Assembly: GCA_030017615.1 (NCBI GenBank)
Contig: JASEIG010000007.1
Span: 1 to 42,292, forward strand
DNA: 42,292 bases
Reading direction: 5' to 3'
Source: Patescibacteria group bacterium
GTDB taxonomy: Bacteria; Patescibacteriota; Minisyncoccia; UBA6257; UBA9933
Notes under the pieces: model-generated
What the model was told of the DNA's origin: nothing
The model's database searches: none
Seen by the model: the letters and a program-made list of their open reading frames with translations, nothing else
In this document: positions 28,146 through 36,820 of the stretch, piece by piece
Numbering within the stretch: position 1 is the stretch's first letter
How the letters are laid out: each line of letters opens with the position of its first letter
Position numbers and translations under genes: made by a program

Positions 28146-30272
28146 ATGATTTCATTAAACGCTCCGCTTTTAGGCATAAAAGGCATCGGACCTAAATTTT
28201 TAGTAAAGCTTAAAAAATTTAATATTGAAACCGTAAAAGATTTATTATGGCATTTCCCTTTCAGATATGATGATTTTTCACAAGTTTCCAGAATTGCGGA
28301 TTTAAAGCTAAATCAGCAAGCAACTATACAGGGAGTTATTGAAGATATAAAAGTGCGAAAAACTTGGAGGAGAAAACTGCTTCTTATGGAAGCTCTCGTG
28401 AGCGATGACTCGGGAAGTATTAAAGCCGTCTGGTTTAATCAAAAATTTCTTCTGACTGTTTTAAAAAGGGGACGGCTTATTAATTTGGCAGGAAAAGTTG
28501 CCGAAGGCCACAGGGGCGGGCTGATTCTTTCCAACCCCGCGCACGAATTAATCACCGCCATTTCAAAAATTGAAACAAAACACACGGGAAGATTGGTTCC
28601 TATTTATCCGGAAACGAGAGGGATGACTTCAAAAGCTTTCAGATATTTAATAAAGCCGATTTTAAATCAATTGGAAAAAATTAAAGACTCGATTCCCGAT
28701 GAAATTTTAAAAACAGGCGGAATTTTGGAAATCAACGAAGCTTTAAATAAAATTCATTTCCCGAAGAAAATTAATGATGTTGAACTTGCCAAAAAAAGAT
28801 TTGCTTTTGAAGATATTTTTTATCTTCAATTAATAAACATAAAAGAAAAACTTAAATTATCCCGCCAAAAAGCGCATTCCGTTAAAATGGACGCGGAAGA
28901 AATAAAAAAATATTTATCCAGACTTCCTTTTGAACTGACTGTCTCGCAGAAAAAAACGCTTTTTGAAATATTGCGGGATTTAGAAAAAAATCACCCGATG
29001 AACCGCCTTTTGCAGGGCGATGTCGGTTCGGGAAAAACCATTGTGGCGGTATTGGCGGCTTTAATGATTGCCAAAAACGGAAAACAAACGGCCTTTATGG
29101 CGCCTACGGAAGTGCTTGCCGTTCAGCATTATCAGACGTTTAAAAAATTTTTCGGAGATTTTGAAAAAGGCGTGGGTTTAATAACATCGTCCGTTGTAAA
29201 AGTTTTTTTCGGGGACGAACTTGAAAATACGATTAAAAAAAACGAGCTGTCGGCGCAAATTCTTTCCGGCGAAGTCAAAATAATTTTTGGCACTCATTCT
29301 CTTATACAAAAAAACATAAAATTTAAAGAACTGGCCTTAGTGGTGATAGACGAACAACATCGTTTTGGAGTTCGCCAGCGAGCGGAACTTATCGGTCGCG
29401 AATCTGTGTTTATTCCCCACTTTCTTTCAATGTCGGCGACTCCCATTCCCAGAACATTGTTTTTAACCGTATTCGGAGATTTAAATTTATCCGTCATTGA
29501 TGAGCTTCCTAAAGGAAGAAAAGAAATAATAACGAAAATAGTGGCGCCCGAAAACAGAGATAAGGCCTACGCATTTATAAGGGGGCAGGTGAAAAAAGGA
29601 AGGCAGGTTTTTGTGATTTGTCCGCGTATTGAACCGACAGAAGACGACCAAAAATTGATGATAAGTTTATATAAAATGGCATGGGAAACGAAAACAGTAA
29701 AAGAGGAATATGAAAAATTATCCAAGAAAGTTTTTCCCGATTTAAAAATAGGAATGCTTCACGGAAAATTAAAAGCCAAAGAAAAAAACGAAATAATGCA
29801 AAAATTAAAAAACAAGGAAATTGATATTTTAATTTCAACTTCGGTAATTGAGGTGGGTGTGGATATCCCCAACACGACTATAATGATGATAGAAAGTTCT
29901 GAAAGATTTGGGTTGGCTCAACTTTACCAATTTAGGGGAAGAGTCGGGCGGGGAGAACATCAATCGTTTTGTTTTTTATTTACGGAATTAAAATCAAGAA
30001 CTGTTTTTGCGCGGCTCAAAGCTTTAATTGAAGCAAAAAACGGTTTTGAATTGGCGGAAATGGATCTGAAATTAAGAGGACCGGGAGAATTCTTGGGCGC
30101 GTCTCAAACCGGATTGCCGGATTTGGCGATGCGATCGTTGCAGGACCCGGGACTTGTAAAAACCGCGAGAGATTCGGCGGAAATAATCATTAAAAAAGAT
30201 TCGGAGCTTGCAAATTACATTCCGCTTCAAAAACGATTGGAAAATTTCCAAAAGCAAGTGCATTTGGAATAA
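28146..30272 (+). CDS. recG: ATP-dependent DNA helicase RecG
   Basis: Branch-migration helicase that remodels stalled replication forks. The N-terminal wedge/OB part (PLLGIKGIGPKFLVKLKKFNIETVKDLLWHFPFRYDD) is followed by the motor: Walker A GDVGSGKT (291-298), DEQH box (VVIDEQHRFG), SMSATPIPRTL, and motif VI-type FRGRVGRGEHQSF. ATG at 28146 is preferred over TTG at 28119. A TATAAT at 28133-28138 ends 7 bases before that ATG, so the mRNA is probably leaderless. Length, 708 residues, is normal. Identification is firm. Confidence 0.96.
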   Translation: MISLNAPLLGIKGIGPKFLVKLKKFNIETVKDLLWHFPFRYDDFSQVSRIADLKLNQQATIQGVIEDIKVRKTWRRKLLLMEALVSDDSGSIKAVWFNQKFLLTVLKRGRLINLAGKVAEGHRGGLILSNPAHELITAISKIETKHTGRLVPIYPETRGMTSKAFRYLIKPILNQLEKIKDSIPDEILKTGGILEINEALNKIHFPKKINDVELAKKRFAFEDIFYLQLINIKEKLKLSRQKAHSVKMDAEEIKKYLSRLPFELTVSQKKTLFEILRDLEKNHPMNRLLQGDVGSGKTIVAVLAALMIAKNGKQTAFMAPTEVLAVQHYQTFKKFFGDFEKGVGLITSSVVKVFFGDELENTIKKNELSAQILSGEVKIIFGTHSLIQKNIKFKELALVVIDEQHRFGVRQRAELIGRESVFIPHFLSMSATPIPRTLFLTVFGDLNLSVIDELPKGRKEIITKIVAPENRDKAYAFIRGQVKKGRQVFVICPRIEPTEDDQKLMISLYKMAWETKTVKEEYEKLSKKVFPDLKIGMLHGKLKAKEKNEIMQKLKNKEIDILISTSVIEVGVDIPNTTIMMIESSERFGLAQLYQFRGRVGRGEHQSFCFLFTELKSRTVFARLKALIEAKNGFELAEMDLKLRGPGEFLGASQTGLPDLAMRSLQDPGLVKTARDSAEIIIKKDSELANYIPLQKRLENFQKQVHLE

Positions 30273-30285
30273 TTTTGTTGAAAAT

Positions 30286-30328
30286 CACTTTATATACATT
30301 TTAACGATCGTTATAAAGTGTATATAAA
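30286..30328. repeat. Nested palindromes after recG
   Basis: CACTTTATA (30286-30294) pairs with TATAAAGTG (30312-30320). TTTATATACA (30289-30298) pairs with TGTATATAAA (30319-30328). AACGATCGTT (30303-30312) is itself a 10-bp palindrome. The first two pairings exclude each other, so two hairpins compete. Confidence 0.6.
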
Positions 30329-30366
30329 AATGCGTATAAACTATATTATATTGAAAAATAATTTAT

Positions 30367-30392
30367 AAAAAGAGCTTTTTACAGCTCTTTTT
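30367..30392. terminator. Bidirectional terminator between recG and the 30391 gene
   Basis: AAAAAGAGCT (30367-30376) pairs with AGCTCTTTTT (30383-30392). The stop codon of the convergent membrane protein gene lies at its 3' edge. Confidence 0.85.
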
Positions 30393-30750
30393 ATAATGAA
30401 ACGAATACAAACAAAGGAAATAAAATAAGAATATAATTCATAATAATACTGATACTTGTTCCTATCAGGCAGAATTTTGCCAGTGAATTTCTTTTTTGTT
30501 TTTTCTGTAATTCCAAAAAAATAACAGGGGGAATAGTTGTAAGTAATTTGTAAATTACAATCGCCACTGCTCCGCCATTGCTGAAAATATAAAGCAGAAA
30601 ACGGCTCTTATCGGTTATCCAGTCCAAAAACAAAATCGTTATTGCGATATCCGCGATACAAATAAAGATAAGCAACCATCCGTCTTTACTCATCTGAGTT
30701 AAAAAATCAGAACTGAAAAATTCCAGCAAATCGCTCTTTTTCGGGAACAT
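30391..30750 (-). CDS. Small integral membrane protein, function unknown
   Basis: 119 residues with three hydrophobic segments (about 25-45, 52-78 and 93-118) joined by short charged loops (ELQKKQKRNSLAK). No conserved motif or family is recognised. It has a strong AAAGGAGG ribosome site 5 bases before the ATG, like the other accessory genes of the window, and a terminator at its stop codon. No partner gene is near; it may be a late acquisition, but base composition does not decide this. Confidence 0.6.
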   Translation of the reverse strand: MFPKKSDLLEFFSSDFLTQMSKDGWLLIFICIADIAITILFLDWITDKSRFLLYIFSNGGAVAIVIYKLLTTIPPVIFLELQKKQKRNSLAKFCLIGTSISIIMNYILILFPLFVFVSL

Positions 30751-31350
30751 TATTCCTCCTTTCTTTATTTAGTATTTTTTTAATTTTAAATACAGCTCGT
30801 TTTTATGAACTTTTAGAATAATAGAAAAAAACCGCAAGTTAGTCAACTATTTCGAATTGTGCATAAGTTCAGAAACGTATAAGACTTAATGAAAGAAGGG
30901 TTTTGGCAGTCTTTTTGAGAATGTCTAATAAGTCCTTGATTTTATTACCGTAAGAAGATAATTCCTATTAACCAAATAAAGGAGCGGATCACCATTAATG
31001 GGTTCTTTGAATTGATTTATTATATTAAATTGACCTGCATACATAACCCGTCTGTAGTTTTAATGAAAGAAAGTCTCGGTTGGGAATTTCTGTATTTTTT
31101 TATAAAGGGTTGGGGTTAAATATTTTTCTACGAGTTGGTTAAATTTATTCAACAACTCTTGCACAATATTGAAAGCTAAAAAATTTTGCAATATAGGTTC
31201 CAGCTTTCAATAACAAAATTAAATACTTATGAAATTTTTCACAAATAATCTTTTTCTTTCTCTTTAATTACATTGTCGGTTTTCAATTTATATTTTTTAC
31301 CAATATAATCAAAAAACATAAAATGAAACACTATTTTAAAGTTTTTTAAA
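30751..31350. other. 600-base gap without a recognisable gene
   Basis: No convincing ORF on either strand. A minus-strand frame around 30916-31050 reads through about 45 codons (including EPINGDPLLYLVNRNYLL) between stops but has no known similarity. A perfect 10-bp inverted repeat ATTGAAAGCT / AGCTTTCAAT lies at 31168-31177 and 31202-31211. TTAATGAAAGAA is repeated at about 30887 and 31060. The region may hold decayed sequence. Confidence 0.5.
31168..31211. repeat. Perfect 10-bp inverted repeat
   Basis: ATTGAAAGCT (31168-31177) and AGCTTTCAAT (31202-31211) enclose 24 bases in an otherwise featureless gap. No T-run follows on either side, so it is not a clear terminator. Confidence 0.5.
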
Positions 31351-31773
31351 TTATTCAATACAAACCAAAGTGTCTTTAGAAACTGTTTTTAAAATTTCTA
31401 ATAAATCTGACATTGATAATGCAATGCATCCAGCCGTTGGAGAATAATTTGGTCTGGCAATATGCATAAAAATAACACTACCATTTTCTGGTATTACTGG
31501 ATTATCATTATATCCTAATATTACGATAATATCGTATAAATTATCTTCTCGCCATAAATATTCAGTACTTGCTGAATATGGAAGTTTTACAAATTTGTTG
31601 TAATTTAAATCATTGGGTTCATCACACCAGCCATCATCTTTATTTAATATTTCAGCGGGGATATCCGTTTCCATATTTTGAATGCGGTCTGCGCGATAAT
31701 ATATTTTTCTAATCGGAAAACATCCTATGGGAGTGGCTCCATCTCCTTCTTTTTTATTTTCTAAATATGACAC
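31351..31773 (-). CDS. L,D-transpeptidase (YkuD-type) domain protein, N-terminally truncated
   Basis: 140 residues matching the C-terminal part of the roughly 170-residue YkuD-family proteins common in Proteobacteria: EGDGATPIGCFPIRKIYYRADR (9-30), DDGWCDEPNDLNYNKFVKLPYSA, LYDIIVILGYNDNP, and catalytic HIARPNYSPTAGCIALS (His and Cys). Such enzymes cross-link peptidoglycan. The GTG start falls just before EGDGATP, so the first strands of the domain are missing. In the same frame upstream, KCHTG (31777-31791) precedes an in-frame TGA and aligns with the usual CALG start, so the 5' part appears decayed. It lies next to a tRNA gene. Confidence 0.75.
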   Translation of the reverse strand: MSYLENKKEGDGATPIGCFPIRKIYYRADRIQNMETDIPAEILNKDDGWCDEPNDLNYNKFVKLPYSASTEYLWREDNLYDIIVILGYNDNPVIPENGSVIFMHIARPNYSPTAGCIALSMSDLLEILKTVSKDTLVCIE

Positions 31774-31849
31774 TCAGCCGGTATGACATTTATGGTGTGG
31801 AATTCATGGCAATTTTGACGTATTTCGTGCGAGATAACCCATCACGACT

Positions 31850-31923
31850 TGGCTGCGGGGCTAGGAATCGGACCTAGATTTGGAGATTCAAAGTCTCCCG
31901 TGTTACCATTGCACTACCCCGCA
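31850..31923 (-). tRNA. tRNA-Gln (anticodon TTG)
   Basis: Acceptor TGCGGGG/CCCCGCA, anticodon stem GGAGA/TCTCC around CTTTGAA (anticodon TTG, reading CAA), T-arm CTAGG-TCCGATT-CCTAG. G73 and CCA are encoded. The D stem is short, and T-loop position 55 is C instead of the near-universal T. Confidence 0.92.
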
Positions 31924-32035
31924 ATTTTCTAAAATACCTTCTATCCATCCGGAAATTTTTCTGTTCATATTGGTGTTTCGCCTGTTCGAAAATCAATTGT
32001 TATATTTGTTATATTCGTGTAAATCCGTGTCGTAA

Positions 32036-33151
32036 TCAGAGTTTATCCGTATTTTTAAGATTTTCAATTATCGTCACTTCCAACGGAACAGTGACGAACG
32101 GAGAATATCGCATTTCAGTATAGGCGCGGATAAGTGATTTGACAAGATTTATTGTTTTTTGCGCATCCATTTCTTTGCTGTGTTTTTTAACTGCCGCAAG
32201 CTCGGTTTCAGTAAGTATTTGGCTGAAATCTTTTTCCAAAACGGGGCTGAATTTAAGAGTTAAAACTTTCCTGAAATAATGTATCAATTCTTTATTGAGT
32301 TGAAGTATATTATATCCCTCCTCGTTTATTTTATTGATATATTCCAAAGTGTTTTCCAAATCTTTTTTAATAATTAAATCGGCCAATTTGGAAACACGAG
32401 ACGAGCTGACCCGCCCCAAAATTTTTTCCACATTTTCAACTTCAATTTTTCCTTCTAAATTTGCAATTTGGTCCAGAAGAGATTCGGCGTCGCGGAAACT
32501 GCCGTCGGCGGACGCGGCAATAAGTTCCAGCGCGTCAGATGCGTATTTTATTTTTTCAATTTCGCAGATTTTTTTTAATTTATCTGCGATTTCTTTAAGC
32601 GGAATTTTTTTGAAATGGAATTTTTGCGCGCGTGAAGCGATGGTTGCCGGAACTTTTTCATATTCGGTTGTCGCTAAAATCAAGATGGCGTGCCGAGGCG
32701 GCTCTTCCAGAGTTTTTAACAGCGCGTTAAAAGCTTCTTTAGTCAGCTGATGCACTTCGTCAATAATGAAAATTTTATATTTATATGAAGAAGGAGAAAG
32801 TTTGATTCCTTCTTTCAAGTCGCGGATTTCGTCTATGCCGCGGTTGGAGGCGGCATCAATTTCAATAACATCCAAAGCTTGGTTATTATCAATCTCTTGG
32901 CAGGTTTGGCATTTATTGCAGGGCTCGCCTTGTTTTTGGAATTCCGAGTCAGTTTGGCGAGTCTGGCAATTGGCGATTTTAGCTATCAGGCGGGCAGTTG
33001 TGGTTTTGCCGGCGCCGCGAGAACCGTAAAACAAATAAGCGTGCGCCAAATTATCGGCTTTTGCCTGATTTTTAATAATGGCGGTTATAGATTCCTGCCC
33101 AAGAACATCTTCTAATAATTTAGGCCTATATTTTCGGTAAATTGCAATCAT
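32036..33151 (-). CDS. dnaX: DNA polymerase III gamma/tau clamp-loader subunit
   Basis: AAA+ subunit of the clamp loader. Starts MIAIYRKYRPKLLEDVLGQE; Walker A GSRGAGKT (43-50); zinc cysteines C62, C78, C81 and C84; Walker B DEVH (131-134), followed by LTKEAFNALLKTLEEPP; SRAQKF sensor. At 371 residues it ends after domain III, so it is a gamma-like form with no tau C-terminus for binding polymerase and helicase. Its last codons run into a CGTGTAAATCCGTGTCG-type repeat (32013-32035), which supplies the TGA stop. Identification is firm. Confidence 0.95.
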   Translation of the reverse strand: MIAIYRKYRPKLLEDVLGQESITAIIKNQAKADNLAHAYLFYGSRGAGKTTTARLIAKIANCQTRQTDSEFQKQGEPCNKCQTCQEIDNNQALDVIEIDAASNRGIDEIRDLKEGIKLSPSSYKYKIFIIDEVHQLTKEAFNALLKTLEEPPRHAILILATTEYEKVPATIASRAQKFHFKKIPLKEIADKLKKICEIEKIKYASDALELIAASADGSFRDAESLLDQIANLEGKIEVENVEKILGRVSSSRVSKLADLIIKKDLENTLEYINKINEEGYNILQLNKELIHYFRKVLTLKFSPVLEKDFSQILTETELAAVKKHSKEMDAQKTINLVKSLIRAYTEMRYSPFVTVPLEVTIIENLKNTDKL

Positions 33152-33313
33152 TAGAATAGTATATAGTGGTTAATAGTTAATATTTAGTATAAGTATATAG
33201 GATAAAAAAGATGAGTAAAGATTAGACAAATGAGTTTAAATTGGGTATAAAGTTTTTAGCGTATAAATACTTACTATAAGTTTTATTTTAAAAATTAACA
33301 TTAAGGAGGTGTT

Positions 33314-33568
33314 ATGGTTGAAACAAAAATCCCTGAAATAAAAGTGGTAAAAGTAGGCGGTTGGGTAAAAGTCAGAGGTTTTGATTTAAGCCCTGGGAAG
33401 ATAAGATTGATTATGCCGCCTTATTTTAAAGCCGATTTTATAACGGAAGATGGAGGAATATCACATTGGAATGAACCGATTTTTTTGTCGGACATTGAAG
33501 AAATCATAAAAAATCCGAAAGAAATTTCGGAACTGGAAAAAGAATGCGGCGAACGCGCGGAGCCATAA
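33314..33568 (+). CDS. Small hypothetical protein, tandem paralogue 1
   Basis: 84 residues, beta-rich start (IKVVKVGGWVKVRGFDLSPGKIRLIMPP) and a helical C-terminus (LSDIEEIIKNPKEISELEKE). The pattern VGxxVxxxGxxxxPGK is like a small KOW/SH3-type barrel, a comparison only. It is similar along its length to the next gene, notably the C-terminal LS-x-I-x-x-II-x-x-P-x-x-IS-x-L-x-K. Strong AAGGAGGTG site before the ATG. Function is unknown. Confidence 0.65.
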   Translation: MVETKIPEIKVVKVGGWVKVRGFDLSPGKIRLIMPPYFKADFITEDGGISHWNEPIFLSDIEEIIKNPKEISELEKECGERAEP

Positions 33569-33584
33569 CCAAAAGGAGGTTAAA

Positions 33585-33833
33585 ATGGTGATAGAAAAAA
33601 TGATTGGCAAATTGGGAATGCTGAAGGTTGGGAATTGCATAATGGCCAAAGGCAGGAAATATCCGGGAAAAGTTCTTGGAGTTGACAGAGCGGATGGCGG
33701 GATTAGAGTAAGAATGCTGATAAAAGACGGTTACCATTACAGTTTTGAAACGTTGCTGTCCGAATCAATCGTGAAAATTATCAACAAACCGGAAAAAATA
33801 TCCAAGTTGGTGAAAAAATATCCGGCGTTATAA
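33585..33833 (+). CDS. Small hypothetical protein, tandem paralogue 2
   Basis: 82 residues, paralogous to the previous gene: GMLKVGNCIMAKGRKYPGKVLGVDRADGG, then FETLLSESIVKIINKPEKISKLVKK. It starts 16 bases after its neighbour's stop, with its own AAAAGGAGG site, so the two are made together. The conserved frame (small beta barrel plus a helix ending K-rich) suggests a binding role for RNA or a protein partner, which is inference. A terminator follows at 33860-33886. Confidence 0.65.
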   Translation: MVIEKMIGKLGMLKVGNCIMAKGRKYPGKVLGVDRADGGIRVRMLIKDGYHYSFETLLSESIVKIINKPEKISKLVKKYPAL

Positions 33834-33859
33834 AAAAAGATTTATTAAACAACAATCAG

Positions 33860-33886
33860 GGCGGTGAGAATTAATTTCTCTCCGCC
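33860..33886 (+). terminator. Terminator after the paralogue pair
   Basis: GGCGG-T-GAGAA (33860-33870) pairs with TTCTC-T-CCGCC (33876-33886) with one T-T mismatch, followed by TTTATTTTTT. Confidence 0.8.
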
Positions 33887-33943
33887 TTTATTTTTTGCCA
33901 AAATTGGATTAAAATAACCTCATAATTCACAATTCTATTTAGT

Positions 33944-35209
33944 ATGCTTGATATTAAATTTATAAAAGAAAATAAGGAAGCAGTTAAAGAAAATTGCGCA
34001 AACCGCAATATCAAATGCGATATTGGCAGTCTTTTGGAATTAGATGAAAAAAGAAGGGAATTAATAAAAAAAACTGATGATTTGAAAGCGGAAAAAAATA
34101 AACTGAACGACGAAATGAAATCCGGCGGGGCGCGCGAAGAAATTATTAAAAAAGGCAAAGAAATAAAAGAAGAGCTTGAACGACTGGAACCGGAACTGGA
34201 GTCGGCGAAAAACGAATTCAAAAAATTACTGCTTCAAGTTCCAAATATGACACATCCGGATTCTCCGATTGGAAAAAACGACAGCGAAAATAAGGAAATT
34301 GAAAGATACGGCAAGCCGCCAAAATTTTCTTTTACTCCGAAAAATCACGAAGAAATTATGAAAAATTTGAATTTGATTGATTTTGAAAGAGCGGCGAAAG
34401 TGTCGGGCGCGAAATTTTATTATTTAAAAAATGAAGGAGTTTTATTGGAAATGGCTTTAATCCAGTTCGCTTTTGACAAATTAACAAAAAAAGGATTTAT
34501 TCCTTTTACCACTCCCGATTTGGCAAAAGACAAAGTTTTGGAAGGAATAGGATTTAATCCTCGCGGTCCGGAAACGCAAGTTTATTCAGTGGAAAAAACA
34601 GATTTAAGTTTGATTGGAACGGCGGAAATCACGATGGGTGGCTACCATATGGATGAAATAATCCCGGAAGACAATTTGCCGCTGAAATACGCCGCGCTTT
34701 CTCATTGTTTTAGAACGGAAGCCGGGTCCTACGGCAGACACAGCGCGGGATTATACAGAGTGCATCAATTTACCAAAGTTGAAATGTTTGCCTATACTTT
34801 ACCGGAAAATTCAGAAAAAACACATGCGGAGTTGAAAGATATTGAAACGGATATATTTAAGGATTTGGGAGTGCCTTTTAGAGTTGTTGATATTTGCGCC
34901 GGAGATTTGGGAGGTCCGGCTTACAGAAAATACGATTTGGAGGTGTGGATGACTTCCAAAAATGATTGGGGTGAGGTAACGTCCGCTTCGGACACGACTA
35001 CATACCAATCAAGACGGCTTAATATTAAAGTTGAAAGAAAAAACGGCGAGAAAGAATTTTTGCATATGCTTAATGGAACCGCTATCGCCGTTTCGCGAGC
35101 TTTAATCGCGATTATTGAAAATTATCAGCAGACGGACGGAAGCGTAGTAATTCCGGATGTTTTGAGATCTTATATGCCGGGAAATATTGAAGTAATCGGA
35201 AGAAAATAA
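33944..35209 (+). CDS. serS: Seryl-tRNA synthetase
   Basis: Class II aminoacyl-tRNA synthetase charging tRNA-Ser. The N-terminal part is the long antiparallel coiled coil that reads the tRNA variable arm (LDIKFIKENKEAVKENCANRN ... ELERLEPELESAKNEFKKLL). The catalytic domain has GTAEITMGGYH, motif 2 FRTEAGSYGRHSAGLYRVHQFTKVEMF and motif 3 LNGTAIAVSRALIAIIENYQ. Length, 421 residues, is typical. tRNA-Ser(CGA) is in this window at 27270-27361. Identification is firm. Confidence 0.96.
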   Translation: MLDIKFIKENKEAVKENCANRNIKCDIGSLLELDEKRRELIKKTDDLKAEKNKLNDEMKSGGAREEIIKKGKEIKEELERLEPELESAKNEFKKLLLQVPNMTHPDSPIGKNDSENKEIERYGKPPKFSFTPKNHEEIMKNLNLIDFERAAKVSGAKFYYLKNEGVLLEMALIQFAFDKLTKKGFIPFTTPDLAKDKVLEGIGFNPRGPETQVYSVEKTDLSLIGTAEITMGGYHMDEIIPEDNLPLKYAALSHCFRTEAGSYGRHSAGLYRVHQFTKVEMFAYTLPENSEKTHAELKDIETDIFKDLGVPFRVVDICAGDLGGPAYRKYDLEVWMTSKNDWGEVTSASDTTTYQSRRLNIKVERKNGEKEFLHMLNGTAIAVSRALIAIIENYQQTDGSVVIPDVLRSYMPGNIEVIGRK

Positions 35210-35310
35210 TAAAACAATAAAATACATTGTCAAATCAATATCTTTTTTTAAATCAATTATATCTCTAATAGCAGAGTGGAGCTCGCTACGGAGCAGACAA
35301 TTGGTAAAAA

Positions 35311-35381
35311 GCCTCCTTAGTTCAGTGGCAGAACAGTGGTATCGTAAACCACATACGTCGGTTCGATTCCGGCAGGAGGCT
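35311..35381 (+). tRNA. tRNA-Thr (anticodon CGT)
   Basis: Acceptor GCCTCCT/AGGAGGC, D-arm GTTC/GAAC, anticodon stem GTGGT/ACCAC around ATCGTAA (anticodon CGT, reading ACG), T-arm GTCGG-TTCGATT-CCGGC. Discriminator T; CCA is not encoded. Confidence 0.93.
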
Positions 35382-35486
35382 CAAAATATACAATAAATAA
35401 ATATCTCGAGTTTATCTCGTACTAAAGCGAATCTTTAGCACGGAATTCACTTTCGGAAGTGTCTTATGACTTTTTTAAAAACCTCC

Positions 35487-35602
35487 TTTTATAAAAAGTG
35501 AGATATAATCTCCCAAGTTTTTTATAAAGAGGTAAAATATAATTCCTCCAACCATCGTGGTATAATGCAATGCACCGAACTTTTATAAAGAGGAACTATA
35601 AT
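35487..35602 (+). promoter_or_regulatory. Array of TATAAT-containing repeats upstream of prfB
   Basis: A unit TTTTATAAA(A)RG...GAG...TATAAT occurs three times: 35487-35509, 35520-35543 and 35581-35602. A fourth TATAAT is at 35561. Around the first two, GAGA/TCTC and GAGG/CCTC form short palindromes over the TATAAT. Four exact -10 boxes within 100 bases of the prfB start suggest stacked promoters or a regulatory array. No matching -35 boxes are obvious. Confidence 0.55.
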
Positions 35603-35640
35603 TTTCTTAACTTGTTATAAATATAAAAAAGAACAAAATT

Positions 35641-36708
35641 ATGGACGACATTAAATTAAAAATTGAAGAATTTGAAACGGAACTGGCGGGATTAAGCCGG
35701 ACTTTTGAAATTGATGAAAAAAGGAACAGAGTTAAAGAGTTGGAGGTTGAATTCAGCGACCCGGATTTTTGGAAAAACAGAAAAACGGCGGATGAGAAGA
35801 TAAAAGAGATTGGAGAATTAAATGATTTAATTAAAAAAATCGGGGATATTGAAAGTGATTTGAAAAAATTGAAAAATAGTCCGAATGAAGAGCTAATCAG
35901 ACAGTTTCAAAATAAAATCAGACAATTGGAAACGGAAAATTTATTTTCCGGAAAATACGACAAACAGTCCGCGCTAATCACAATTTTTTCGGGAGCGGGC
36001 GGGCAGGATTCGGAAGATTGGGCGGGAATGCTTTTTGAAATGTATGTAAAATATGCTGAGAGCCGCGGTTGGAAGATAAATATTATTGATGAAACGGAAG
36101 GGGAATTGGCAAAAACCGCCGGCAAAGCGTTTAAGAACGTTACTTTTGAAGTGAAGGGAACTTACGCTTACGGCTATTTAAAGAAGGAAATAGGCGTGCA
36201 TAGACTTGTCCGCGTCTCGCCTTATTCACCGGAAGATAAAAGACACACATCATTTGCTTTAGTTGAAGTTTTGCCCGATTTGCCGAAAACAGACGAGCAG
36301 AATTTGGATATCCCGGCCGGTGATTTGAAAATAGAATTTTCCCGCGCGGGCGGACCGGGCGGCCAAAATGTGAATAAAGTGGAAACAGCTGTAAGAATCG
36401 TTCATATTCCAACCGGGATAGCGGCTTCTTCAAGAGTGGAAAGATCGCAGGAAAGAAATAGAGAAAGAGCGATGGTATTGCTAAAATCACGCTTGATAAA
36501 AATAATGGAAGAACAAAAAACAAAAGAAATCGGGCAGTTAAAATTAAACATCAAACCGGAATGGGGAAATCAAATAAGATCTTATGTTTTAAACCCGTAT
36601 AAAATGGTGAAAGACCACAGAACGAACGCGGAAACAACACAGGTTGATAATGTGCTCAATGGAGACCTTGATAAATTTATTGAAGCGGAGATTAAACAAA
36701 TGAAATAG
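35641..36708 (+). CDS. prfB: Peptide chain release factor 2
   Basis: Class I release factor reading UAA and UGA. The recognition tripeptide at 193-195 is SPY ([17 protein letters not shown]), whereas the classic RF2 sequence is SPF. The catalytic loop GGPGGQ (237-242) is intact. The ORF is continuous, with no internal TGA or programmed frameshift near codon 25, so the usual autoregulation is absent. A UGA-reading factor argues that UGA is a true stop here, unlike in Gracilibacteria and Absconditabacteria. Length, 355 residues, is normal. ftsE follows after 112 bases. Confidence 0.94.
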   Translation: MDDIKLKIEEFETELAGLSRTFEIDEKRNRVKELEVEFSDPDFWKNRKTADEKIKEIGELNDLIKKIGDIESDLKKLKNSPNEELIRQFQNKIRQLETENLFSGKYDKQSALITIFSGAGGQDSEDWAGMLFEMYVKYAESRGWKINIIDETEGELAKTAGKAFKNVTFEVKGTYAYGYLKKEIGVHRLVRVSPYSPEDKRHTSFALVEVLPDLPKTDEQNLDIPAGDLKIEFSRAGGPGGQNVNKVETAVRIVHIPTGIAASSRVERSQERNRERAMVLLKSRLIKIMEEQKTKEIGQLKLNIKPEWGNQIRSYVLNPYKMVKDHRTNAETTQVDNVLNGDLDKFIEAEIKQMK

Positions 36709-36820
36709 CTAATCTTGATATATGCGCATAAACAGGAGTATAATAAAAGAATAAATAATTAAATCCTTAAAGAATTTTTATATTGCGTTGCAAACCACAC
36801 ATCTCAAACTGTAAGATTTT

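Noticed and set aside
31774-31806. UGA recoded as an amino acid, as in Gracilibacteria
   Set aside because: RF2 is encoded at 35641 and several intact genes end in TGA; the in-frame TGA is better explained by gene decay.
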